This document shows positions 53,245 to 64,000 of a stretch of 64,000 nucleotides of DNA, in pieces. The stretch comes from an uncultured Lachnospiraceae bacterium (GTDB lineage Bacteria; Bacillota; Clostridia; Lachnospirales; Lachnospiraceae): contig CAKRHP010000016.1 in the NCBI GenBank assembly GCA_934339135.1, positions 25,930 through 89,929 of the forward strand. The letters run 5' to 3'. The notes under the pieces are model-generated. The model was not told the DNA's origin. It was given only the letters and a program-made list of their open reading frames with translations, and did no database searches. The stretch's first letter is position 1, and each line of letters starts with the position of its first letter. The position numbers and the translations under genes are program-made.

Positions 53245-54618
53245 GTGGAAAACGAACTTTATGAAAAATGGGACGAGATTCTTGAAAAGATGAAAGTGAA
53301 CTTTGATATATCTGATCCCGCTTTCAATACTTTTATTAAGATTTTGAAAGTGCATTCCATTTCAGGAAAGAATCTCACGATCCTGATAGATGATGCAAAG
53401 ATCGGCAGTAATAAAAGCTTTATTGAAAAGAGATACAGTGCATTTCTCCAGGTTACCATCGAGGAAATGACTAATGTTAAGTATGATATTACTTATATAT
53501 CTAAAAATGAAATTAATACTACTCCTGTAGAGACATTAAAAAATACTTCTCTACCTAGTAAGGATCATCCTTTTATCAGTACAAAATATACCTTTGATAA
53601 TTTCGTGGTTGGTGACAATAACGATTACGCCCATGCAGCTTCCCTTAAGGTTGCTGAGGAACCGGGAGATATTTACAACCCTCTTTTTATTTATGGTGGC
53701 GCCGGTCTCGGAAAGACACATCTGATGCATGCGATTGGTAATTATATTATTGACCGGGATAATACCCAGAGAGTTGTGTACGTTACCAGTGAGTCCTTTG
53801 TCAATGAAATTGTCGAAGCAATCCGTGATAAAAAGGGAGACGGTTCCAACTCCATGCAGGAGTTTCGTAATAAATACCGTAATGTCGATGTCCTGCTGAT
53901 TGATGATATCCAGTTTATTATTGGAAAGGAAACCATGCAGCAGGAGTTTTTCCATACCTTTAATCACCTGTATGAGTCACAGAAGCAGATTGTTATATCT
54001 TCAGATAAACATCCTGCAACAATGAAAACCCTGGAGGAACGTCTTCGTTCCCGTTTTGAGATGGGGCTTACCGTAGATATCAAGCCGCCTACATACGAAA
54101 CACGTATGGCAATCCTGCGCCGCAAGGTACAGGAGGAGAATTTATCCATTGACGACAGTATCCTTGATTTCATAGCATCTAATGTTTCTTCTAATATTAG
54201 AGAGCTTCAGGGTGCTATCACAAAGGTGATTGCCTTTTCAAAGCTGCGCCATAACGACATAACGATGGACCTCGCCAAACAGGCCCTTTCTGATATGATC
54301 GCACCAGATAAGAAAAAGGAAATCACGATAGACTACATTATTGAAACAGTAGCAGATCATTTTAATATTTCTACGAATGACCTGCTCTCCAGCAAACGCA
54401 GCAGCAATATCTCACATCCAAGGCAGATTTGCATGTACCTTTGCTGTGAACTAACTAATAATACATTAGACGTTATTAAAAAGCATCTTAATCGAAAGGA
54501 CCACTCAACCATTATTCATGGCCGAGACAACATTAAGAAGCTTCTGGAAGATACCGATGCCAATTCCAAAGTAGCGAAGGACATTGACATCCTGATCAAA
54601 AAAATAAATCCACAATAA
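53245..54618 (+). CDS. dnaA: chromosomal replication initiator DnaA
   Basis: DnaA-ATP binds DnaA boxes, forms a filament and melts the origin, then recruits the helicase. The 457-residue product has the N-terminal interaction domain, the AAA+ core with GGAGLGKTHLMHAIG (Walker A), LLIDDIQF (Walker B) and the SSDKHP sensor, and the C-terminal DNA-binding signature (HPRQICMYLCCELTNN; KDHSTIIHGRDNI). The start is a GTG at 53245. It has only a weak upstream site (TGGGGTAG), which suggests modest translation. DnaA boxes flank the gene on both sides. Confidence 0.98.
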   Translation: MENELYEKWDEILEKMKVNFDISDPAFNTFIKILKVHSISGKNLTILIDDAKIGSNKSFIEKRYSAFLQVTIEEMTNVKYDITYISKNEINTTPVETLKNTSLPSKDHPFISTKYTFDNFVVGDNNDYAHAASLKVAEEPGDIYNPLFIYGGAGLGKTHLMHAIGNYIIDRDNTQRVVYVTSESFVNEIVEAIRDKKGDGSNSMQEFRNKYRNVDVLLIDDIQFIIGKETMQQEFFHTFNHLYESQKQIVISSDKHPATMKTLEERLRSRFEMGLTVDIKPPTYETRMAILRRKVQEENLSIDDSILDFIASNVSSNIRELQGAITKVIAFSKLRHNDITMDLAKQALSDMIAPDKKKEITIDYIIETVADHFNISTNDLLSSKRSSNISHPRQICMYLCCELTNNTLDVIKKHLNRKDHSTIIHGRDNIKKLLEDTDANSKVAKDIDILIKKINPQ

Positions 54619-54683
54619 GAATTCCACATATCAACAATTTTTGTGAACTTCCGTTTTGTGGATTCATCACTTAAAATCTGGCT

Positions 54684-54835
54684 TGTTGATAAGTCTTAAT
54701 AATTTCACAGCTAATCTTAGCTTGTCCATGAAGTTATCCCCGCCTCTCATCCCTTGATTTTAAAGGACTGAAAAGGGTTATACACTTATCAACGCCCCCT
54801 AATACTACTACGACGATTAATAATTATATATTTTT
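54684..54835. other. oriC: oriC, downstream cluster with DnaA-trio and unwinding element
   Basis: The 257-base gap between dnaA and dnaN holds a reverse box TGTTGATAA (54684-54692), TTATCCCCG (54734), TTATACACT (54778) and TTATCAACG (54786-54794). The last is followed by CCCCC (54795-54799), a trinucleotide run with TAC-TAC-GAC-GAT units (about 54800-54817) and an AT-only stretch to 54835. A box, GC cluster, DnaA-trio and AT-rich DNA in this order form the basal unwinding system described for Bacillus subtilis, so opening most likely starts here. Confidence 0.85.
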
Positions 54836-54867
54836 GCGGATTTTTTTTGGCTGTGCTTTGAAAGGAG

Positions 54868-54876
54868 TTATCAACA
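54868..54876 (+). promoter_or_regulatory. DnaA box between the dnaN ribosome binding site and start codon
   Basis: TTATCAACA fills the whole space between AAAGGAG (54861-54867) and the ATG of dnaN (54876), its last base being the A of the start codon. It may extend the DnaA filament past the unwinding element or couple dnaN expression to DnaA. Confidence 0.6.
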
Positions 54877-55976
54877 TGAACATAATTTGTGACAAGTCAA
54901 AATTACTAGAAGGTATCAATATATCTTTAAAGGCTATTCCAGGTAAATCTACCATGGCTATTCTGGAATGTATGGTCATTGAAGCAAAGGATGGAATCAT
55001 TAAACTGATATCCAATGATCTTGAAATTGGCATAGAAACTATTATTGAAGGTGATATTAAGGAACCGGGTTCCGTAGCAGTAAATGCAAAGGTATTCTTT
55101 GAAATTATTCGTAAATTACCTTACAACGAGGTTTCTATCTCCGTAAATGAAAATCTCACAATGAATATTTCCTGTGGTAAAGCAAAGTTTAATATTCCGG
55201 TAAAAGATACAGAAGAATTTCCATATCTTCCAAAGATTGTAAAGGATAAAAGCGTACTCATTTCGCAATTCACTTTAAAAGAAGTGATCAGACAAACTGT
55301 ATTTTCTATATCAGACAATGAAAATACAAAGGTTATGACAGGTGAGCTTTTTGAAATTAAGGGATCTCTGCTTAAAGTAGTTTCTCTCGATGGACATCGT
55401 ATTTCTATCCGTAAAGTAGACTTAAAGCAGGATTACGATGATGTCAGTGTTATTATTCCAGGTAAAACCTTAATTGAGATCAGCAAAATCTTAAATGGTG
55501 GTCTTGATGATGAAATATGCATGTACTTCACTGATAAGCATGTCTTATTTGAATTTGATAATACGATTGTACTCTCCCGTCTGATCGAAGGAGAATACTA
55601 CAAAATCGATAAAATGTTATCCAGTGATTATGAAACTAAGATAACAGTCAATAAAAAGGATCTGTTTGACTCGATTGACCGTACTACATTAATGATCCGT
55701 GAATCGGAAAAGAAACCGGTTATCATTGATGTAAAGGATACAAGCATGAGTCTTGCAATCAATTCCGGTATTGGATCTATGTCAGAGGATATTGATATTT
55801 CCAAAGAGGGAAAGGATATTCTCATTGGATTTAATCCTAAATTTTTAATGGATGCATTGAAGGTAATTGAAGAGGAAGAAATCACAATGTACATGATCAA
55901 TCCAAAAGCACCTTGCTTTATCCGCAATATGGAGGAAACATATGTATATTTGATATTGCCTGTTAATTTTAATTAA
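54876..55976 (+). CDS. dnaN: DNA polymerase III beta sliding clamp
   Basis: The ring-shaped clamp that tethers DNA polymerase III. The 366-residue product has the three-domain pattern: MNIICDKSKLLEGINISLKA, IPGKSTMAILECM, EFPYLPKI, DGHRISIRKVDL and a C-terminal end of Y-x-Y-L-I-L-P (YVYLILPV), near the usual MPM(R/K)L-type tail. The ATG at 54876 follows AAAGGAG; an in-frame ATG 14 codons earlier has no such site and would lie in the unwinding element. It is followed after 16 bases by yaaA, then recF, in the classic order. Confidence 0.97.
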   Translation: MNIICDKSKLLEGINISLKAIPGKSTMAILECMVIEAKDGIIKLISNDLEIGIETIIEGDIKEPGSVAVNAKVFFEIIRKLPYNEVSISVNENLTMNISCGKAKFNIPVKDTEEFPYLPKIVKDKSVLISQFTLKEVIRQTVFSISDNENTKVMTGELFEIKGSLLKVVSLDGHRISIRKVDLKQDYDDVSVIIPGKTLIEISKILNGGLDDEICMYFTDKHVLFEFDNTIVLSRLIEGEYYKIDKMLSSDYETKITVNKKDLFDSIDRTTLMIRESEKKPVIIDVKDTSMSLAINSGIGSMSEDIDISKEGKDILIGFNPKFLMDALKVIEEEEITMYMINPKAPCFIRNMEETYVYLILPVNFN

Positions 55977-55992
55977 TATGGAGGAAAAATAG

Positions 55993-56205
55993 ATGGAAGC
56001 AATTCAGATTTCGGATGATTTTATCAAGCTTGGCCAGGCATTGAAGCTGGCAAATCTGGTAAGTTCCGGTGTAGAAGCTAAAATTGTGATTCAGGACGGC
56101 CTTGTAAAGGTAAATGGTGAAGTTGATACCCGCAGAGGAAGAAAACTTTATCCTCAGGATGTATTTGAGTTTGAAGGTCAGGAAGTAACTGTTTTAGCAG
56201 AATAA
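55993..56205 (+). CDS. yaaA: S4-domain RNA-binding protein YaaA (RlbA)
   Basis: A 70-residue S4 RNA-binding protein, with FIKLGQALKLANLVSSGVEA and VKVNGEVDTRRGRKLYPQD, always found between dnaN and recF. Members have been linked to ribosome assembly. GGAGGAAAAATAG lies upstream of the ATG. Confidence 0.93.
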   Translation: MEAIQISDDFIKLGQALKLANLVSSGVEAKIVIQDGLVKVNGEVDTRRGRKLYPQDVFEFEGQEVTVLAE

Positions 56206-56264
56206 TTATACTTTTTATTAAAAATATAGTATAATTTTTGATAGATAGAAAGGATTTCAGATGA

Positions 56265-59304
<3,040 letters not shown>

Positions 59305-59383
59305 TAAACAATAGCCTGGTAATTTGTGAAATAGAATCTGATTTTTACAAAGCAATGTGAATCAGCAGAAAGTTGAGGGAAAA

Positions 59384-61948
59384 ATGGACGAGAATATCTT
59401 TGATAAAGTTCATGAGGTTGATCTTCGTAAAAAAATGGAGACCTCTTATATTGATTACGCAATGTCAGTTATTGCATCCAGAGCACTCCCTGATGTACGA
59501 GACGGTTTAAAACCGGTTCAGAGACGTATTTTGTATGCAATGATCGAGTTAAATAACGGACCGGATAAGCCACACCGTAAATGTGCCCGTATCGTCGGTG
59601 ATACCATGGGTAAATATCATCCACATGGTGACAGCTCTATTTATGGTGCACTGGTAAATCTGGCGCAGGAATGGTCTACTCATTATCCACTGGTAGACGG
59701 ACATGGAAACTTTGGTTCTGTGGACGGTGACGGCGCTGCCGCAATGCGTTATACAGAGGCGAGACTGAGCAAGATCTCTATGGAGATGCTTGCAGATATC
59801 AATAAAGATACTGTAGATTTTGATCCAAACTTTGATGAGACAGAGAAGGAACCCCGTGTTCTGCCTTCCAGATTTCCGAATCTGTTGGTAAACGGTACCT
59901 CAGGTATTGCCGTAGGTATGGCAACTAACATACCACCACACAACCTTACAGAGGTTATCAACGCTGTCGTAAAAATTATCGACAATGTTGTGGAAGAAGA
60001 TCGTGAAACAACGATTGAGGAATTAATGCAGATCATCAAGGGACCGGACTTCCCGACAGGAGCGGAAATACTTGGCACCAGAGGTATCGAAGAGTCTTAT
60101 CGTACCGGCCGTGGCAAGATCCGCGTGCGTGCAGTCAGCAATATTGAGCCAATGGACAATGGCAAGAACCGTATTGTTGTGACAGAGCTTCCATATATGG
60201 TGAATAAAGCACGTCTGATAGAGAAAATCAGTGAATTACATAGAGAAAAGAAAATTGAAGGTATTACAGATCTTCGTGATGAAACAAACCGTGAGGGTAT
60301 GCGTATCTGTATTGAGCTTCGAAGAGATGTCAATCCGAATGTTGTATTAAACCAGCTTTATAAGCACACACAGATGCAGGATACATTTGGTGTTATCATG
60401 CTTGCTTTAGTAGATAATCAGCCAAAGGTCATGAATCTCAAACAGATGCTGGAATATTATATCAAGCATCAGGAAGAGGTTGTTACAAGACGTACCAAGT
60501 TTGACCTGAACAAGGCTGAGGAAAGAGCACATATCGTTGAGGGATTACTGATCGCCCTGGATAATATTGATGAAGTCATCCAGATTATCCGCAGTTCCAA
60601 AACGACTGCTGAAGCAAAGGAAAGATTATGCTCCCGTTTCGAGCTTTCCGATGCACAGTCCCAGGCGATTGTGGACATGCGTCTCCGTGCGCTGACCGGT
60701 TTGGAACGAGAGAAGCTGGAGACAGAGTATGCCGAGCTGGAGAAAAAAATTGCAGAATACAAGGCAATTCTTGCAGATAAAAAGATCCTGTTAGGTGTTA
60801 TTAAGACAGAGATTTCATTGATCCGTGACAAGTACGGTGATGAGAGAAAGACATCCATCGGTTATGATGAGTTTGACATCTCTATGGAGGATCTGATTCC
60901 ACAGGAAAATACGATCATTACTATGACTTCTCTTGGTTATGTTAAGAGAATGAGTGTAGATAATTTCAAGAGTCAGCATCGTGGAGGCAAAGGAATCCGC
61001 GGAATGCAGACGATTGATGAGGATTATATTGCCGACATGCTTATGACTACGACACATCATTATCTGATGTTCTTCACGAACAAGGGAAGAGTGTACCGGC
61101 TGAAAGCATATGAGATTCCGGAATCCAGTAGAACAGCCAGAGGAACTGCAATCATTAACCTTCTGCAGCTGACACCGGGAGAAAAGATCAATGCAGTCAT
61201 TCCAATCAGAACATACGATGAAAATCGTTATTTGTTCATGGCAACCAAGAAGGGTATTGTCAAGAAAACATCCATCAAGGATTTTGCTAACATCCGTAAA
61301 ACGGGACTTCAGGCAATCAATCTACGGGATGACGATGAGCTGATCGAGGTAAAATCAACGAATAAAAAGAAGGACATCATTCTTGTAACAAAGCATGGAC
61401 AGTGTATCCGTTTCCATGAGACAGATGTGCGTCCAACCGGCCGTGCGACGATGGGTGTTATTGGTATGAATCTTACCTATGACGATGAAGTAGTAGGTAT
61501 GCAGCTGGATACACAGGGAGATTATCTTGTTCTTGTATCAGAGTATGGTATGGGTAAGAGAACGCGTATCGAAGAGTTTACACCACAGCACAGAGGCGGT
61601 AAGGGTATTAAGTGTTATAAGATTACCGAAAAGACAGGTAATGTCGTAAGTGTAAAGGCAGTAAATGAAGAAAATGAGATTATGCTGATCACCACAGAAG
61701 GAATCATTATCCAGATGAGAGTGGATGAGATTTCTGTATTGGGACGCATTACATCCGGTGTGAAGCTGATCGACCTGGATCCGGACAAGGATATTGTTGT
61801 AGCGACTATGGCAAAGGTAAGGGATTCTCAGCCTTCCGATGCGAAGGACAGTTTTCTGGAAGAAATGGAAAACGAAATGAGACAGAACGAAGAGGAAGCA
61901 GATAACGATATCGAGGATGTCGATGATACAGATAACCCACAGGAATAA
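59384..61948 (+). CDS. gyrA: DNA gyrase subunit A
   Basis: The DNA-cleaving subunit of gyrase. The 854-residue product has the winged-helix domain with [11 protein letters not shown] (active tyrosine), the tower, a coiled-coil with [13 protein letters not shown] and a C-terminal pinwheel with the GyrA box QHRGGKG (occurring at [13 protein letters not shown] and again at [13 protein letters not shown]), marking it as gyrase rather than topoisomerase IV. The quinolone region reads GDSSIYGAL, with Ser84 kept and Gly88 where Bacillus and Staphylococcus have Glu. The tail is acidic ([14 protein letters not shown]). The ATG at 59384 follows GAGGG; a GTG nine codons earlier lacks a site. Confidence 0.97.
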   Translation: MDENIFDKVHEVDLRKKMETSYIDYAMSVIASRALPDVRDGLKPVQRRILYAMIELNNGPDKPHRKCARIVGDTMGKYHPHGDSSIYGALVNLAQEWSTHYPLVDGHGNFGSVDGDGAAAMRYTEARLSKISMEMLADINKDTVDFDPNFDETEKEPRVLPSRFPNLLVNGTSGIAVGMATNIPPHNLTEVINAVVKIIDNVVEEDRETTIEELMQIIKGPDFPTGAEILGTRGIEESYRTGRGKIRVRAVSNIEPMDNGKNRIVVTELPYMVNKARLIEKISELHREKKIEGITDLRDETNREGMRICIELRRDVNPNVVLNQLYKHTQMQDTFGVIMLALVDNQPKVMNLKQMLEYYIKHQEEVVTRRTKFDLNKAEERAHIVEGLLIALDNIDEVIQIIRSSKTTAEAKERLCSRFELSDAQSQAIVDMRLRALTGLEREKLETEYAELEKKIAEYKAILADKKILLGVIKTEISLIRDKYGDERKTSIGYDEFDISMEDLIPQENTIITMTSLGYVKRMSVDNFKSQHRGGKGIRGMQTIDEDYIADMLMTTTHHYLMFFTNKGRVYRLKAYEIPESSRTARGTAIINLLQLTPGEKINAVIPIRTYDENRYLFMATKKGIVKKTSIKDFANIRKTGLQAINLRDDDELIEVKSTNKKKDIILVTKHGQCIRFHETDVRPTGRATMGVIGMNLTYDDEVVGMQLDTQGDYLVLVSEYGMGKRTRIEEFTPQHRGGKGIKCYKITEKTGNVVSVKAVNEENEIMLITTEGIIIQMRVDEISVLGRITSGVKLIDLDPDKDIVVATMAKVRDSQPSDAKDSFLEEMENEMRQNEEEADNDIEDVDDTDNPQE

Positions 61949-61970
61949 TGTTGTCAGAGGGGATGAAAAT

Positions 61971-62813
61971 ATGAGAACCATTTCTACCGATGAGATTATA
62001 AAAAATATCAAGGAAATGTGTATAGAAGCAAATTATTATCTTTCAGATGATATGAAGGATAAGATTGATCATGCCTGTCAGGTGGAGGAATCCCCGCTTG
62101 GCAGACAGATATTGTCACAATTAGAAGAAAACATGCAGATTGCAGAGAGCAGCCAGATTCCAATCTGTCAAGACACAGGTATGGCTGTTGTATTCCTGAA
62201 AATCGGTCAGGACGTTCATATTGAGGGAATGAATCTGGAGGATGCTGTCAATGAAGGAATCCGTCAGGGATATGTAGAGGGATATCTGCGTAAATCCGTC
62301 GTAGGAGATCCTCTGCTCCGGGAAAATACCAAGGATAATACTCCGGGAATCATTCACTATGAGATCGTTCCGGGAGAAAACATAGACATTACCGTAGCAC
62401 CAAAGGGCTTTGGAAGCGAAAACATGAGCCGGGTTTATATGCTTAAGCCGGCAGATGGTATAGATGGTGTTAAGGATGCTGTGTTGGATGCCGTGAAGCT
62501 TGCAGGTCCAAATGCATGTCCTCCGGTTGTGGTAGGGGTAGGTATTGGCGGTACCTTTGAAAAATGTGCATTATTGGCCAAAAAAGCATTAACCAGGGAT
62601 GCCAATGTGCATAACTCTATCCCATATGTGAAAGAAATGGAAGAGGATTTATTAGAGAAGATTAACAATCTGGGAATCGGACCGGCCGGACTTGGCGGAA
62701 GGATTACAGCTTTAGCTGTAAATATAGAGACATATCCTACACATATTGCCGGTTTACCGGTTGCTGTAAATATGTGTTGTCATGTAAACAGACACAAGCA
62801 TCGTGTTATTTAA
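61971..62813 (+). CDS. fumarate hydratase class I, alpha subunit
   Basis: The N-terminal half of the split 4Fe-4S fumarase that interconverts fumarate and malate in anaerobes. The 280-residue product carries cluster cysteines in [25 protein letters not shown] and [11 protein letters not shown], and the [22 protein letters not shown] end. AGAGGGGATG lies upstream of the ATG at 61971, 22 bases after gyrA, so some gyrA read-through is likely. The beta subunit follows 101 bases later. Closely related tartrate dehydratase alpha subunits look similar; fumarase is favoured by housekeeping context. Confidence 0.9.
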   Translation: MRTISTDEIIKNIKEMCIEANYYLSDDMKDKIDHACQVEESPLGRQILSQLEENMQIAESSQIPICQDTGMAVVFLKIGQDVHIEGMNLEDAVNEGIRQGYVEGYLRKSVVGDPLLRENTKDNTPGIIHYEIVPGENIDITVAPKGFGSENMSRVYMLKPADGIDGVKDAVLDAVKLAGPNACPPVVVGVGIGGTFEKCALLAKKALTRDANVHNSIPYVKEMEEDLLEKINNLGIGPAGLGGRITALAVNIETYPTHIAGLPVAVNMCCHVNRHKHRVI

Positions 62814-62914
62814 AGTATCAGGATGACGTGAAGCGTTATTCGATTCGTTAAAAAATTATAACAGTATGAGTTGTTATTATAAAATATCTATTTATGGAAA
62901 GGTTTGATGATACG

Positions 62915-63466
62915 ATGTCAGAAAAGTATATAAATACACCAATTACAGAGCAGGATATGGAATCACTTGAGATGGGGGATATGGTTTATATTTCCGGTAC
63001 CATCTATACTGCCCGTGACGCAGCACATAAAAGACTGTATGAAGCAATTCAGGCACATCAGGAGATACCCGTTGAACTGAAGGATAATATTATCTATTAT
63101 CTTGGACCATCTCCTGCAAGGGAGGGACAGGTAATCGGGTCAGCAGGTCCTACTACCAGCAGTCGTATGGATAAATATACACCTCTTATGCTGGAGCATG
63201 GTTTAAAGGGCATGATAGGCAAAGGAAAACGTTCAGAACAGGTAATCGCTTCTATGGTGGAGAATAAGGCGGTATATTTTGCTGCAATTGGCGGAGCAGG
63301 TGCATTATTATCCAAGTGTATCAAAAAGGCAGAGGTGATTGCTTATGAGGATCTGGGTACAGAGGCAATCCGTAAGCTGGAAGTAGAGAAACTGCCTGCT
63401 ATTGTAGTAATTGACAGTAAAGGAAACAATCTATATGAGACTGCAACAGAGCAATATAGCCGTTAG
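62915..63466 (+). CDS. fumarate hydratase class I, beta subunit
   Basis: The C-terminal half of the two-subunit fumarase, 183 residues. Family motifs are LEMGDMVYISGTIYTARDAAHKRL, YYLGPSPAREGQVIGSAGPTTSSRMD (substrate binding), MIGKGKRS and YFAAIGGAGALLSKCI. The ATG at 62915 is favoured over the one at 62894, which would overlap the only AAAGG site, though that leaves a long spacing of 12 bases. No terminator is clear between the subunits; a short AT-rich gap separates them. Confidence 0.9.
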   Translation: MSEKYINTPITEQDMESLEMGDMVYISGTIYTARDAAHKRLYEAIQAHQEIPVELKDNIIYYLGPSPAREGQVIGSAGPTTSSRMDKYTPLMLEHGLKGMIGKGKRSEQVIASMVENKAVYFAAIGGAGALLSKCIKKAEVIAYEDLGTEAIRKLEVEKLPAIVVIDSKGNNLYETATEQYSR

Positions 63467-63545
63467 ATGAATAGGCTGATAGATGCAGGTAAATAATACC
63501 TATAATAAAGAAATAAAAAAATGAAGAATAAAATGAAAAAATAGA

Positions 63546-63574
63546 TTGACAACTCAGTACAAAGTTGCTATACT
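63546..63574 (+). promoter_or_regulatory. promoter of the tRNA-Ser gene
   Basis: A perfect TTGACA (63546-63551), 17 bases, then TATACT (63569-63574), 28 bases before the tRNA. Confidence 0.85.
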
Positions 63575-63602
63575 ATTTCTTGTTCGACATTTGTTGTCGT
63601 GT

Positions 63603-63690
63603 GGAGAAGTACTCAAGTGGCTGAAGAGGCGCCCCTGCTAAGGGTGTAGGTCGTTTGCGCGGCGCGAGGGTTCAAATCCCTCCTTCTCCG
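63603..63690 (+). tRNA. tRNA-Ser (anticodon GCT)
   Basis: An 88-base tRNA with acceptor stem GGAGAAG/CTTCTCC, discriminator G, anticodon loop CTGCTAA (GCT at 63637-63639), a long variable arm typical of serine tRNAs and the T arm GAGGGTTCAAATCCCTC. It reads AGC and AGU. The CCA end is not encoded. Confidence 0.96.
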
Positions 63691-63692
63691 TT

Positions 63693-63724
63693 ACACAGTG
63701 AGTTATATCATACTGTGTTTTTTT
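63693..63724 (+). terminator. terminator of the tRNA-Ser gene
   Basis: ACACAGT (63693-63699) pairs with ACTGTGT (63712-63718), followed by a T-run. Confidence 0.8.
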
Positions 63725-63841
63725 ACGCTCAAAAGTCGTTGGTGACACAGAGGAGTTTTGGTTTCCACTTAGGAAATCTTTTCTACAAAACGGTTGGAAA
63801 ACGAGAGTTTGTAGAAAAATAAAAAAACTTAAAAAAAAGTG

Positions 63842-63870
63842 TTGACAACTTCGAAAAAGCGTGATAATAT
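63842..63870 (+). promoter_or_regulatory. rRNA operon promoter
   Basis: A perfect TTGACA (63842-63847), 17-base spacer and TAATAT (63865-63870), preceded by A-tracts resembling an UP element (63800-63840). It drives the leader that runs off the window. Confidence 0.75.
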
Positions 63871-64000
63871 ATATCTCGCTGACGCAGAAAAGAGTCAGTA
63901 AGAAACAAGCGGAAACGCTTGAAAGAAGCTTGATAATTGAACAGTAAAACAACCCTGAAAATTCTAAATAAAAGATGTGAGAACATCAAAAAAGATTTTC
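63871..64000 (+). other. rRNA operon leader
   Basis: The leader contains CTGAC/GTCAG and AAGCG/CGCTT stems, then TTGATAATTGAACAGTAAAA, wording typical of the region before 16S rRNA genes in clostridia, and a GATGT/ACATC stem. The 16S gene itself would begin beyond the window. No protein-coding gene is supported here. Confidence 0.65.

Noticed and set aside
63691..64000. A minus-strand coding region at the right end
   Set aside because: The sequence reads as a tRNA terminator, rRNA promoter and rRNA leader; apparent frames there lack start signals.

Overview
The window looks like the replication-origin region of a Bacillota chromosome, most likely an anaerobic gut-type clostridium of the Lachnospiraceae. 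The reasons are the order rpmH-rnpA-yidD-yidC-jag-mnmE-mnmG-rsmG-parA-parB on one side of dnaA and dnaN-yaaA-recF-gyrB-gyrA on the other, AddAB in place of RecBCD, a YesM/LplB/LplC-type sugar uptake locus, a two-subunit iron-sulfur fumarase and strong AGGAGG ribosome binding sites. The genus is not resolved from the sequence alone.

Layout. 1-7.2 kb: the 5' end of an unknown gene, then addA and addB (minus strand). 7.4-8.7 kb: a membrane-anchored FMN_bind-like protein and a QueT-type queuosine precursor transporter under a preQ1-I riboswitch. 8.9-17.5 kb (minus): a carbohydrate ABC uptake locus with lipoprotein, YesL-like protein, two permeases (one with a long extra membrane domain) and a C-terminally anchored surface protein, followed by a YesM-type histidine kinase and a small Ig-like protein; no ATPase and no response regulator are present. 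17.6-19.3 kb: an ISLre2-like insertion sequence. 19.4-34.1 kb (mostly plus): flavin reductase, an OLD-type ATPase/nuclease, murA, an HD-GYP protein, the conserved block tmk-yaaR-holB-ricT-trmN-rsmI, a large secreted protein and deoB. 34.2-36.8 kb: a Lys-rich secreted protein and a kinase-TM-LRR protein. 36.8-39.3 kb (minus): pdp, cdd and deoC for deoxynucleoside salvage. 39.5-41.4 kb: a family 2 glycosyltransferase and a small alarmone synthetase. 41.6-52.6 kb (minus): a degenerate CaCA-like exchanger, DUF4446, parB, parA, two parS sites, rsmG, mnmG, mnmE, jag, yidC, yidD, rnpA, rpmH. 52.6-54.9 kb: a bipartite oriC around dnaA. 54.9-63.5 kb (plus): dnaN, yaaA, recF, gyrB, gyrA, fumarase alpha and beta. 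63.5-64 kb: tRNA-Ser(GCT) and the promoter and leader of an rRNA operon whose 16S gene lies beyond the window.

How the genes work together. DnaA boxes lie on both sides of dnaA, with a DnaA-trio and AT-rich unwinding element just before dnaN; ParA, ParB and parS segregate the origin. deoC, cdd and pdp with deoB convert deoxynucleosides to central metabolites. The LplB/LplC permeases and lipoprotein import a sugar or oligosaccharide and must borrow an ATPase encoded elsewhere. The least explained material is the secreted and receptor-like set at 30.3-36.8 kb, the OLD-type ATPase with a four-cysteine insertion, the permease with an extra membrane domain and the degenerate exchanger behind parAB.
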